A stretch of DNA of 64,000 nucleotides from JAVBMC01 sp031552845 (lineage in GTDB: Bacteria; Verrucomicrobiota; Kiritimatiellia; RFP12; DVOR01). The notes beneath the pieces were generated by a model. That model was not told where the DNA came from, searched no databases, and saw nothing but the letters and a program-made list of their open reading frames with translations. The stretch covers positions 8,232 through 72,231 of the forward strand of contig JAVBMC010000027.1 in the NCBI GenBank assembly GCA_031552845.1, written 5' to 3'. The position numbers and the translations under genes were made by a program. The number at the start of each line of letters is the position of its first letter. The stretch's first letter is position 1. Shown piece by piece: positions 27,401 through 34,960 of this stretch.

Positions 27401-27441
27401 GCCAATGGATGCGCCATGAGGAACTCGAATAACCGGCGCAT
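24412..27441 (-). CDS. RND efflux pump inner-membrane subunit, heavy-metal (CzcA/CusA) type
   Basis: A protein of 1009 residues with the classic RND plan: helix 1 near the N-terminus, a periplasmic loop (about 35-335), helices 2-6, helix 7, a second periplasmic loop and helices 8-12. The fourth helix reads GGLAVAVGDVTDNAVIFVEA, with acidic residues placed as in the proton relay of CzcA-type pumps. The paired methionines of CusA are not obvious, so a divalent metal is somewhat more likely than copper or silver; this is inference. The ATG overlaps the TAA of the adaptor gene by one base. It works with the adaptor and TolC-type genes upstream as a tripartite exporter driven by the proton gradient. 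Confidence 0.88.
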   Translation of the reverse strand: MRRLFEFLMAHPLAMLLPTVIGLFAAFFGVKSLPVDVFPELKVPRVTIQVEAAGLTAEEVEQRVTIPLESVVNGLPGVTMLRSSSGAGLSFVWADFDWGTDVYRARQMVSERIAGMDCELAPIVSVTGEIMLIALTGDEAASPLEMRRVAEYELRPRLMSVPGIGQVVVMGGELPEYQINVSLPKLSFLNLTLDDVARAVEDAQNIQTAGYLADVRGQELPIRQLARITSLEDLRMTPLRANLSLAEAADVKIGGAPRRGSAAFNGQPCVLLAVQKVPGGNTLQLTEQVDRVLENFRKANLPAGMTLSGEAYRQADFISLSIQNGAEIIGEAALIVLIVLFIIVGCPRATLVTLTALPLSIALALAFFKQFGIGLNIMTLGGLAVAVGDVTDNAVIFVEAAWRKLAGVERPQRRKVMVEVAQEVFNPAGFSTLIILLVFVPLLLMTGIEGQFFQPLAISYSLAMLASLFVAFTVVPVLCLFFFKSAKERKLTFASRLIHRIYDPLLNFCLRFPRLICSFAVLVTAGAVWLACTFGTSFLPPFQEDCLNVFVSTIPGTSLDETERVSEGIMNALREIDGVKSVARRTGRAERDEHAEPVSASEFLVRVDLTKDQRQLRNEVNRIIHSLPGVSGMIGYPIAHRISSVLSGTAAEVTVNIFGNDLPILREAARQASIILAQMKTVSDVRANREILVDSACIRYRREDLLRFGLSQDEVASIVATAVNGRTLGEVVENQSRWDIVLRAKAEERDTPETLSKLMILAADGRRFTLDELADVYREETANLIVRDNGMRKALISCNASPDANIGAMVEELQEKLEPVIHKLGCTVTYGGTYAARVSARKQLMQLGGVILVVIVCLLTTAAGSFKRALLVLVNLPLAVIGGVAAVWLFSQTAQPILSVASLAGFVTLAGFAIRNGLLLLNRSSALEEEGVELRESLRLGAKERVLPILMTSLTTILGLLPIVFAVDQPGGELLAPLAIVQFGGLISATLLNLLILPAAAYATTRKRK

Positions 27442-28595
27442 TAGTGGGCTCCTTCATGATAGACGCCATCCGCGTGAAAGTGTCCGGCTTTCTTGGGCTT
27501 CTCGCCGTTGCCTTGTGCAGCGGGGAAGCCGTTTTTGAGTTCATAGACGCCGTCCACGACCACGAGCTCGCCGGCCTTGAGGCCTTTGACGCTGCTGAAA
27601 CCGTCTTTCGTGAAACGTACCTCAAGCACCCGCCGCGAGAACTGCTCCGAGCCGGCAGCGGCCTGCACGAACACAGTGGGGGTGACGCCCTCGAGGAACC
27701 ATGCCCGGCGCGGGATGACAATGTCGGTACCGCTCTGGCGTTCGACTGTCATGACGGCGGACTCGCCCGCTTGCGCACCGGCAGCGGCCTGTTCCGAGAC
27801 GATGGCATACAAGCGGCTCATGCGGGTGGCGGGATCGATGACTTCATCACGCAGCAGTTTGAGGTTAGCGATGGTGGCACCGTTCTTACGCGTGAGCGTG
27901 ACGGGCATGCCGGAACGCAATCCTTCCGTCTGCGCGGCGGTGGCGTAGGCGGTGAAGAAGAGGTCGTTCTTGACTTTGAGGTGGATGACTTCCAACCCTT
28001 GCTCGCACCACTGCCCTTCGGCAATTGATGCGAAGCGGGCGGTACCGTCATGCGGTGCCATCATCGTCAATGTCATGCTGTCGATGCTACCATGCTGGGT
28101 CATAAAGCTCATCTGTGCGAGGGCTTTCTCGTTGGTAATCTCGGCAAGGCGCTCGGCACTCTGTGCTTGCAGATAGAGCGTTTCGAGTTCAGCATTGCGG
28201 ACGCCGGCAGCGGTGTGCGCTTCGACGCGCCGCTTGAGATCCGCCGTCGCGGCGCGGCGTGCCACTAATTCGGATTCCGACTCTTGCCGCGTGCGCATCA
28301 GCACGGCGATTTCGGGCGACTCAAGCGTATAGAGCGGCTCGCCGGCTTTGACACGTTGGAGCGGTTTGATGAGCAAGCGGATACGTCCGGCAACCGGTGT
28401 GTTGAGGCACAGCTCGGAATCAGGCGCGAATGAAAACATACCCGGCAGGCTGACGGTGTCAGCGAGCTGGGTAACCCGTGCCGGAGACACGCTCAGGCCG
28501 AGCAGCTTTTGTGATGCAGCGGGGACTTTAACTTCCTCAGCGGCACAGACGGCGACGCCCACAAGGCAACAGATGAGTGATGCAAATGATTTCAT
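27441..28595 (-). CDS. RND efflux periplasmic adaptor (membrane fusion protein)
   Basis: A protein of 384 residues from the ATG at 28595, chosen because AGAGGAG lies 8 nt upstream and a signal peptide begins there (MKSFASLICCLVGVAVCAA). A much longer open frame upstream is spurious. The barrel-sandwich half-motifs flank an alpha-hairpin: first PVAGRIRLLIKPLQRVKAGEPLY, then helices rich in Glu/Ala/Arg (about 100-160), then APHDGTARFASIAEGQW. This is the CzcB/CusB-like layout. It bridges the RND pump and the outer-membrane channel in the periplasm. A His-rich stretch close to the C-terminus (AGHFHADGVYHEGAH) could bind metal, which supports metal export. Confidence 0.87.
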   Translation of the reverse strand: MKSFASLICCLVGVAVCAAEEVKVPAASQKLLGLSVSPARVTQLADTVSLPGMFSFAPDSELCLNTPVAGRIRLLIKPLQRVKAGEPLYTLESPEIAVLMRTRQESESELVARRAATADLKRRVEAHTAAGVRNAELETLYLQAQSAERLAEITNEKALAQMSFMTQHGSIDSMTLTMMAPHDGTARFASIAEGQWCEQGLEVIHLKVKNDLFFTAYATAAQTEGLRSGMPVTLTRKNGATIANLKLLRDEVIDPATRMSRLYAIVSEQAAAGAQAGESAVMTVERQSGTDIVIPRRAWFLEGVTPTVFVQAAAGSEQFSRRVLEVRFTKDGFSSVKGLKAGELVVVDGVYELKNGFPAAQGNGEKPKKAGHFHADGVYHEGAH

Positions 28596-28608
28596 TGGGA
28601 GCGCTCCT

Positions 28609-28851
28609 CTAGTTCTGCAAGCTGCGCAGGTGTTTGAACGAATGCCGCATCTTGGCGGTAGGCTTGATGTGCCGCTCGGAGGCAGGCACGCCGGAGTACC
28701 ACTTTCGGGTCTGCTCGACAGGAGCAGCCTCTTGCACGGCAACAGGCGCCGGCTCTTGTTTGACCGGGACTTGCGGCGCGGCGGACGTTTCAGCCGCACG
28801 GATTGTTAGAGAGAATACACAACATGACAACAGGATTAAAAAGATTTTCAT
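28609..28851 (-). CDS. Small secreted protein in the RND operon
   Basis: An 80-residue protein with a signal peptide (MKIFLILLSCCVFSLTIRAA) and a Pro/Ala/Val/Glu-rich middle (APQVPVKQEPAPVAVQEAAP), then a basic tail with two histidines. Its ATG overlaps the TGA of the TolC-type gene (ATGA) and it ends 13 bp before the adaptor start, so it is a genuine member of the operon. No family was recognised. A small periplasmic metal-handling or assembly factor is possible, but this rests on position only. Confidence 0.65.
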   Translation of the reverse strand: MKIFLILLSCCVFSLTIRAAETSAAPQVPVKQEPAPVAVQEAAPVEQTRKWYSGVPASERHIKPTAKMRHSFKHLRSLQN

Positions 28852-30098
28852 TGAGGAACCTCGTTTAAGTAGGATAACTGCGCATAAGTCTGAAGAAGCG
28901 CCGCATGCGCACGGCGGTATTTGCGCCCGGCTTGGGCGGCAGCGTTTTCGGCATCGGTTAATGCCGTGAGGGAAATCTCGCCTGCTGAGGCGAGCTTACG
29001 TGCGGAATCGGCGGCAACATCCTTTTCGTGGGAGATGCCTTCAAGGCGCGTCAGGTTCTCGCGCTGGAGTTTGTAGCGGCGCATCTGCGCTTCGGCATCC
29101 AGCAACAGCTCCAAATAGAGCGTGCGGGTGTCGTCATACGCCAACGCATGGGACATGCGCGCTTCGGCAATGCCGAGGCGGTTGCGGTTCCATAACGGCA
29201 GCGTCATCGCAAACATCGCACCAGGCCGCCAGCCGCCATCTTCATGATCGATATACGGACCGATCTTAATGTCGGGATATTGGCGGCGCAGTTCGGCGCG
29301 CAGTTTCGCCTCGCTCTCACGATAGGTAGCCAGACGTGCTTTGACGGCGGTGTGCTGGAAGAGCTGTTCCGGCATGATCGCCGGGAGCTTCTCAAACGTA
29401 CCCAACGCGGCCTCAACCGTCAGCGGCGTACCGGGCGTCAACCCAAGCAGCTTGATGAGCTGGGCCTGCGCTTCGGCATACGCCTCGGCATCTTCGGCCT
29501 GTTGGTCGATCGCCGCATAAAGTGCGCTCTGAACAGCCTGCACATCCGCCGCACGCATTTCGCCGGTGGTGTACAGATGCTGGGCTTGCTTGGCCAGCGC
29601 ATCGGTTTGAACGACAAGCGCATCGCTGGATTTCCAGTTCGCCTCAGTCTCCAGCCATGCCGCCAGCGCTGTCGCCACGCTCACATCCAGCCGCCGCTCC
29701 GCATCGCTCACTTGGAAACGCTGCGCCTCGGCATAGAAGTCTGCGGCCTGACGGTCAAACTCCAACGCACCATTCACAGGAATCGTGAACATCACACCGA
29801 TGTTCGCAACCCACGGATGTTTCGGGTTATTCAAGATCCGCGTCAGATTATTCGCAAAATCCGGATCCGGCCACCAGCCCGTCGCATCCGCACGCTTATC
29901 CGCATGCAGCGCCTCCAGGCGCACCCGGTTGATGCCCGGATTAAAGCAACGCGCAACCAACTGCGCATCACTCACAGATTTAATCTCCACCGACTCCCCC
30001 GGCGGAAAACTCTCGGGCGACAACTCCGGCAAAGGCTGATAACTCTGACACCCCGCCAACAACAACGCCATAACAAATGGCTTTGCTAGAAACTTCAT
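28848..30098 (-). CDS. TolC family outer-membrane efflux lipoprotein
   Basis: A protein of 416 residues with a lipoprotein signal (MKFLAKPFVMALLLAGC, lipobox LAGC, acylated Cys17). Two internally related halves of long alpha-helices rich in Ala, Glu, Gln and Arg follow, as in OprM/CusC/NodT-type channels. The pattern ARMSHALAYDDTRTLYLELLLDAEAQMRRYKLQRENL is typical of the outer helices. It would form a trimeric tunnel through the outer membrane for the RND pump downstream. GGAGG sits just upstream of the ATG at 30098. The gene couples by ATGA overlap to the small secreted protein gene. Confidence 0.87.
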   Translation of the reverse strand: MKFLAKPFVMALLLAGCQSYQPLPELSPESFPPGESVEIKSVSDAQLVARCFNPGINRVRLEALHADKRADATGWWPDPDFANNLTRILNNPKHPWVANIGVMFTIPVNGALEFDRQAADFYAEAQRFQVSDAERRLDVSVATALAAWLETEANWKSSDALVVQTDALAKQAQHLYTTGEMRAADVQAVQSALYAAIDQQAEDAEAYAEAQAQLIKLLGLTPGTPLTVEAALGTFEKLPAIMPEQLFQHTAVKARLATYRESEAKLRAELRRQYPDIKIGPYIDHEDGGWRPGAMFAMTLPLWNRNRLGIAEARMSHALAYDDTRTLYLELLLDAEAQMRRYKLQRENLTRLEGISHEKDVAADSARKLASAGEISLTALTDAENAAAQAGRKYRRAHAALLQTYAQLSYLNEVPQ

Positions 30099-30152
30099 GC
30101 AACCTCCATTAGATGATTCAATTCACAACACGCACAAATTAACCGTGCCGAA

Positions 30153-30524
30153 TCAACATCGTAAAGGAAAGCTCACACAAACAGAAGGACGACAGCACGG
30201 AACCGCGGAAACCCACCGCGTCTGCAACGGCGCAACCCCACAATTCCAACTCGTGACCGCCGGCAGCGCAGGCAAATCATCCGCTGCCACCGACGTACGT
30301 ACATATAAATCCGCCTCAGACGCGTGCTCCGACAACGAACACGGCACCGCGCTCGCCTTCTCATGACCATGACACCCATGCCCGCACTGCGCCGCCAAAG
30401 TCTCCACCGTCTGCACCAAATGCAAACACCGCGCCCCCTGCGCCGCGACCAAAGCCGGCAACAGAAGCACCAACAAGATGCCCCTCAACCAAACCCACCG
30501 GTCCATTCGTTTGCCCGCTGTCAT
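30153..30524 (-). CDS. Small Cys/His-rich secreted or membrane protein leading the RND operon
   Basis: About 123 residues from the ATG at 30524, or 117 from the ATG at 30506. A hydrophobic segment (WLRGILLVLLLPALVAA) is followed by clustered Cys and His residues (ARCLHL, QCGHGCHGHEKAS, CSLSEH), with more cysteines near the end. Such proteins are common as first genes of metal efflux operons and are thought to bind metal or sense it, but this one was not matched to a named family. It ends 54 bp before the TolC-type gene. The putative -10 box at 30533-30538 would make the 30524 start almost leaderless and leaves about 20 nt before 30506, so the exact start is unsure. Confidence 0.6.
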   Translation of the reverse strand: MTAGKRMDRWVWLRGILLVLLLPALVAAQGARCLHLVQTVETLAAQCGHGCHGHEKASAVPCSLSEHASEADLYVRTSVAADDLPALPAVTSWNCGVAPLQTRWVSAVPCCRPSVCVSFPLRC

Positions 30525-30532
30525 ACCCCAAC

Positions 30533-30562
30533 ATTTTACCACACCCCGCCCCCCCGAAGCAA
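30533..30562 (-). promoter_or_regulatory. Possible promoter of the RND operon
   Basis: Minus-strand TTGCTT (30562-30557), an 18-bp very G-rich spacer and TAAAAT (30538-30533). The G-rich spacer resembles that of the xrtK promoter. Confidence 0.4.
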
Positions 30563-30856
30563 GGCAAACCGCACCACACCCACCAAAACGCAACGGCCCA
30601 CCCCGCCGCTACCCCCTCAAACCACTCCACATTGTAACCCACTGCGCCACCTTTGGCAAGCACAAAATAAACACCTCTCCCCCCACCGCCCCCATCCCAA
30701 ACCCCATGGCACACCCACCCAAAAACCACCCCCAAAACCACACTCGCCCCAAGTGGGGAACAAAACCCTCCAACATCCACAAACACACTCCAATCCCTGC
30801 CAAACCACTCCATCAAGCACGCCTATTCCAGGAAACTCAATCAAACCACGATTTTA
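30563..30856. other. Intergenic stretch with extreme strand composition, no gene recognised
   Basis: On the plus strand this stretch is made largely of C and A with very few G (for example CACCACACCCACCAAAAC). The open frames crossing it on the minus strand are Gly/Val/Trp-rich and look like composition artefacts. No motif, repeat or ribosome binding site was found. Confidence 0.4.
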
Positions 30857-30948
30857 CTCGTACCCAGAGGTCACCTAACCTCGTACTCCAAGGTCAGACG
30901 ACCTCATACTCTGAGGTCAAGTGACCTCGTACCTTGAGGTCAGGCGTG
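30857..30948. repeat. Array of four CTCGTAC-N4-AGGTCA units at exact 23-bp period
   Basis: Units start at 30857, 30880, 30903 and 30926: CTCGTACCCAGAGGTCA, CTCGTACTCCAAGGTCA, CTCATACTCTGAGGTCA and CTCGTACCTTGAGGTCA. Each unit is an imperfect palindrome; the last reads TGACCTC, 7 bases, GAGGTCA (30922-30942). The six bases between units vary. The array sits between the divergent RND operon and the beta-solenoid/xylanase operon, ending 177 bp before the latter's -35 box. Confidence 0.8.
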
Positions 30949-31124
30949 ATGCGGGTACGAAACAAGGCGACCTCCGCATCCAAATTGCCGCAAAAATATT
31001 TCACAATACCCCTCCAATTGCCCCTCCCTCCCCGCCATTTTTTAAAAAGACGCACGCACCACACCCAAACTCCACACAATCAATCCATTCTCTCCGTAAT
31101 TAAAAACTAGGCAGACAAATCTGA

Positions 31125-31154
31125 TTGCAAGCACCGTGCAAATTGTGCTATAGT
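31125..31154 (+). promoter_or_regulatory. Promoter of the beta-solenoid/xylanase/esterase operon
   Basis: TTGCAA (31125-31130), an 18-bp spacer and TATAGT (31149-31154). It predicts a leader of about 43 nt before the ATG at 31204. Confidence 0.6.
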
Positions 31155-31203
31155 GTAAACAGTTTGCTGAGAACTTGGTTGTACACGAATGAGGAGAACC
31201 CTG

Positions 31204-33153
31204 ATGAAATACCGCCTGACCGGCATTGGCGCAATCGCCCTTTGCTTCACCTGCCATGCAGTCAACACCACTTGGATCAACGACTGGGATACCACCGGCA
31301 TCCTCCAAGACGACGCCAATTGGCGCCCCGCCTCAGCTCCCACAGACATTGACAATGTTTGGTTCACCAACGGCACCTTTACCGTCGGCGCGGCGGGCGA
31401 CTTCGTCAACAACCAAATCACCGTCCAAGACAGCGACACCACGTGGGACTTAGGAGACTATACCTATTCTACTCTTACCAACCTTCTCCTGCGCGGCAGC
31501 CGGACTGACGGCATGGGCGGCTTCCGCCTGCTTGGTGGTACTGTTGACGTCAACGGCCAACTGCTCATCGGAGGATTACACGTCGAGGCCAACAGCCTCT
31601 CCTCCATCAGCAATGCCCTCTTACGTACCCACGGCACCAGCCAAGTCGGCCGTAGCGGCAACAACACACTCATCATCGGAGCCGGAGCCGAATGGGACTC
31701 CTGGGATCAAATCTCCATTGGCGAAAGCGATAACCAAACCAACAACCTCCTCATCGTCAGCGGTCCCGGTGCTCTCATCAACATGACCACCAATATTAAT
31801 ACACGCTTCTACGTTGGTAACGCTGCCGGCAAAAATAAAATGATCGTCGAAGACGGTGCCAGTGTTATCATGGACAGCCTTGGCGGGGGTACTCCGAGTT
31901 ATATCTTCGGTCTCGGCAACGGTGCCAACTCCCATGAGAACGAGCTCATCATCCGTGGCTCCGATACCTACGTCCAACTCAGCAATCTGCGCATCGGCTC
32001 AGCCGCACGTTCGCGTTCCAACTGCGTCACCGTTACAGACGGTGCCCTGCTCGCCGTCACAAACAACCTGCAAATCAGCGCGCACGCACTTTGCTATGCT
32101 AACGAGCTAGTGATTGAGAACGGCGCCACATTCACCCATACCAATCGGGCGGGCATGAATATGAATTCCGGAAGCGGAGCCTGCAAAGTTATTGTCCGTG
32201 GCGACAACAGTCAAGCTTATGTCTGGGGCTTCACCATCCAAGGCAACTCCAACGAACTCATCGTCTGCGATGGCGCCTACATGTTCGCCACCAACAACCT
32301 CCAACTCGGCGCCCTTGGCGGAAATACCGAGAACCACCTGACGCTTTCCGGCAGCTCCACGCTTGAATTGACAGAAACCTTCAACATCGGCCCCTATGGA
32401 TTCGGCAATCGTGTTGAAGTGCTTGACGGCTCAACACTCCGAGCATCATCCTATGTCGATGTCGGCTCTTTTAACACTGCAACCGGCAGCGTTCTTTGGG
32501 TCGCAGGCGAAGGCACCGTCGCCACCGGTATGTATCTACGTGTTGGCGGTGATGGCACTCTTTGCAAAACGGTAGTCTCTAACAACGCCGTCATGTACGC
32601 ACGCCAACTCAACATTGGCTCTAAAATCGGTGTCAGCAACCTGCTCGACGTCGTCGATGGCGGCACATTCACCGTAACCAGCGACACCTTCACCTTCGGC
32701 AACACCAGCTCCAACAACATGCTACGCATCTCCAATGGAAGAGTCAGCATGCCGAGTACAACAGGTAACGGCGTAGAAGTGCGTAATGCCGGCCTCGTCA
32801 CCATCACCGGCACCAACAGCCTCTTCACCCCACGCCGGATATCCTTCCAGCAAAGCTCTACGCTTGAATTCTCGCCCGATGAGAAAGATATTCTCCAAAC
32901 ACCCATACAAGTCAACGGCCCCTGCACATTTGATGATACAACCACGCTCAAGATCAGTGAAGCTGAAAAGTATATGCGCGCAGGCGGCGGCACACTCATG
33001 CTCCTTACCAATCTCACGCAGAACATCAGCGGCAAGATCATGAACTTCGATCTGCCTCCGGGCATGACTCCCGAAGACAACATCATCCAAGGCGACCGCT
33101 ATATCGCCGTCAAATTCCCTGACCACTCTATCACCATTCTACGGTTGTATTAA
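31204..33153 (+). CDS. Secreted beta-solenoid repeat protein (autotransporter-passenger-like)
   Basis: A protein of 649 residues; the ATG at 31204 has GAGGAG 7 nt upstream and is preferred over the ATG at 31189. A signal peptide (MKYRLTGIGAIALCFTCHA) leads into about a dozen repeats of 40-50 residues of the pattern N-x-L-x-[IV]-x-x-G-A-x-[LF] followed by L-x-[IV]-G (for example NELVIENGATFTHTN, NLQLGALG, NRVEVLDGSTL). This is the parallel beta-solenoid signature of autotransporter passengers, but no beta-barrel translocator follows. The last residues are HSITILRLY, like the ends of the LamG-type proteins here. It probably stays at the surface or in the medium. A xylanase gene follows after 24 bp, so a role in plant-fibre or mucus glycan contact is possible. 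Confidence 0.78.
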   Translation: MKYRLTGIGAIALCFTCHAVNTTWINDWDTTGILQDDANWRPASAPTDIDNVWFTNGTFTVGAAGDFVNNQITVQDSDTTWDLGDYTYSTLTNLLLRGSRTDGMGGFRLLGGTVDVNGQLLIGGLHVEANSLSSISNALLRTHGTSQVGRSGNNTLIIGAGAEWDSWDQISIGESDNQTNNLLIVSGPGALINMTTNINTRFYVGNAAGKNKMIVEDGASVIMDSLGGGTPSYIFGLGNGANSHENELIIRGSDTYVQLSNLRIGSAARSRSNCVTVTDGALLAVTNNLQISAHALCYANELVIENGATFTHTNRAGMNMNSGSGACKVIVRGDNSQAYVWGFTIQGNSNELIVCDGAYMFATNNLQLGALGGNTENHLTLSGSSTLELTETFNIGPYGFGNRVEVLDGSTLRASSYVDVGSFNTATGSVLWVAGEGTVATGMYLRVGGDGTLCKTVVSNNAVMYARQLNIGSKIGVSNLLDVVDGGTFTVTSDTFTFGNTSSNNMLRISNGRVSMPSTTGNGVEVRNAGLVTITGTNSLFTPRRISFQQSSTLEFSPDEKDILQTPIQVNGPCTFDDTTTLKISEAEKYMRAGGGTLMLLTNLTQNISGKIMNFDLPPGMTPEDNIIQGDRYIAVKFPDHSITILRLY

Positions 33154-33177
33154 TCATAGTTAGACACACAAAAGCAA

Positions 33178-34947
33178 ATGAAAAAACTACTAAGTGCTCT
33201 GGCACTATTCGGGGCAGGTTTGTGTTTCGGTGAAGAGGTGGAGCTGGTTGGAAAGGATGCGCCGTGGAAGGGTTCGCGGGCGACAGCGGAGGTGAACTAT
33301 GTGGTCTCCAATGACGTCTTGCGGGCGGAGGTGAAGGAACGGCCGAAGAATTATTGGGGGTCGGTCTTTCATGTGCCGCTGGTGCAGCCGGTTGAGAAAG
33401 GCGATTGCATCGTACTGGAGTTTAAGGCGCGGTGCATCTCGTCCGAGAATGCCGTTAAGAACCGCGGCCGCGTGCGGGCTTGTGTGCAGTATGATGTGGC
33501 GCCGCATCCGAAGCTGGTGATGGATTATGTCAACTTCACGGACAAGTGGGAGACGTATCGCTTTGGAGCGGTCTCTCAGCATGCCGCGCCGTTGGGCACG
33601 GGCAAGATGATTATCTTCGTGGGTGAGCAACGGCAGGTGATTGAGTTCAAAGACCTGCGGGCATTCAATTTCGGCAAGGGTGTTCCGGCAAACAAGATTC
33701 CGCGTTTGCGGACGGCATATCAGGGGATAGAGCCGAATGCGCCGTGGCGGCGCGAGGCTGATGCACGGATTGAGAAGTATCGCAAGGGCGACTTGAAGCT
33801 GAAGCTCACCGATGCGAAGGGTAAGCCGTTGAGCGATGCCCGCGTGGAGGTGCAGATGACGCGCCATGCGTTTCCGTTCGGCACTGCGGTTCAAGCGCAC
33901 TTACTGAATCTTAACAAGCCGGAGCTGCCGGACTGCCCTGCAGAGGATATCCGCAAATACCGCGATACATTGACGAACTTATTCAACTGCGCCGTGATTG
34001 AGAATGCGTTGAAGCCACATCGGTTTAAGGAGGGGTATCCGCCGGGGAATGTGGATGGGTTGAGGGCGTTGGAGTTTTTGAGGAAGGCGGATATGAAGGT
34101 GCGCGGGCATTGCGCAGTCTGGCCGAGTCATCATCATTCGCCGAAGGAGTGGAATGATTTGTTGAACAAGCCGGAGAAAAAGGCGCAGCTGCGGGAGATG
34201 GTTCGCAAGCATGTGGAGTTTGCCCTGCGCACCACAAAGAACGATTGCTGGCAGTGGGATGTGATGAATGAACCGTTCCTGCATCATGAGTATATGGACT
34301 TCCTCGGAAAGGATGTCATGGTGGAGTGGTTCAAGGCGGCGCATCAGGCGGCGCCGAATGTGCAGCTGTGCATTAATGACTTCGGCATTGTTGAAGACAA
34401 GGCGCACGCAGAGGAGTATGTCAAAACGATCCGCTATCTGTTAGACAACGGTGCGCCTGTGCAGGCGATCGGCGAGCAGTCGCACTACTATGCAGAGCCG
34501 CCGGGGATTGATTTGGTCTTTGCGATGGTTGACCGCTTGTCGGTCTTCAAGCTGCCGATTATCTGCACCGAGTTCGACATGAACACCGATGACGAGCAAA
34601 TGCAAGCCGCCTTTACTCGCGATTATTATACAGCACTTTTCAGCCGCCCCGAGGTGGAAGGGATTTTGATGTGGGGCTTTTGGGCCAAGCGGCATTGGTC
34701 GTCCAACGCGGCGGGCTTTACAGCCGATTGGCGGGAGAAGCCCGCCATGACGGAGTATCGTAATTTGGTGTTTAACAAATGGTGGACGAAGGCCGCGGGC
34801 AAAGCCAGCCGTGCAGGTGAGTATCAGGCCAGAGCATTCTATGGCGACTACAACATCACGGTGAGCACCGGCAGTAAAACGAAAACGTTCAAGGTGAAGC
34901 TCTCACCGAATGACCCGGCACCCAAAACTTTGCAAATGATTGATTAA
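33178..34947 (+). CDS. Secreted endo-1,4-beta-xylanase, GH10 family
   Basis: A protein of 589 residues. The signal peptide MKKLLSALALFGAGLCFG is followed by a beta-sandwich region (about 20-190) resembling family 4/9 carbohydrate-binding modules, a short linker and the GH10 barrel (about 225-530). The acid/base is Glu365 in WDVMNEPF, the nucleophile is Glu465 in IICTEFDMN, and conserved RGHCAVW at 309-315 matches the substrate-cleft histidine motif. Family members hydrolyse internal beta-1,4-xylose bonds. No good ribosome binding site precedes the ATG, so translation may depend on the upstream gene. It forms an operon with the beta-solenoid protein and the esterase that follows 13 bp later, which fits a xylan-degrading role. 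Confidence 0.9.
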   Translation: MKKLLSALALFGAGLCFGEEVELVGKDAPWKGSRATAEVNYVVSNDVLRAEVKERPKNYWGSVFHVPLVQPVEKGDCIVLEFKARCISSENAVKNRGRVRACVQYDVAPHPKLVMDYVNFTDKWETYRFGAVSQHAAPLGTGKMIIFVGEQRQVIEFKDLRAFNFGKGVPANKIPRLRTAYQGIEPNAPWRREADARIEKYRKGDLKLKLTDAKGKPLSDARVEVQMTRHAFPFGTAVQAHLLNLNKPELPDCPAEDIRKYRDTLTNLFNCAVIENALKPHRFKEGYPPGNVDGLRALEFLRKADMKVRGHCAVWPSHHHSPKEWNDLLNKPEKKAQLREMVRKHVEFALRTTKNDCWQWDVMNEPFLHHEYMDFLGKDVMVEWFKAAHQAAPNVQLCINDFGIVEDKAHAEEYVKTIRYLLDNGAPVQAIGEQSHYYAEPPGIDLVFAMVDRLSVFKLPIICTEFDMNTDDEQMQAAFTRDYYTALFSRPEVEGILMWGFWAKRHWSSNAAGFTADWREKPAMTEYRNLVFNKWWTKAAGKASRAGEYQARAFYGDYNITVSTGSKTKTFKVKLSPNDPAPKTLQMID

Positions 34948-34960
34948 CCTCGGAGACGAC

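Noticed and set aside
28595..28799. A 68-codon N-terminal extension of the RND adaptor
   Set aside because: It is Arg/Pro/Ser-rich and overlaps the small secreted protein gene; the ATG at 28595 has a ribosome binding site and signal peptide.
30361..30844. Minus-strand frames of 75 and 151 codons
   Set aside because: Gly/Val/Trp-rich products from a C/A-skewed stretch, without ribosome binding sites or family resemblance.
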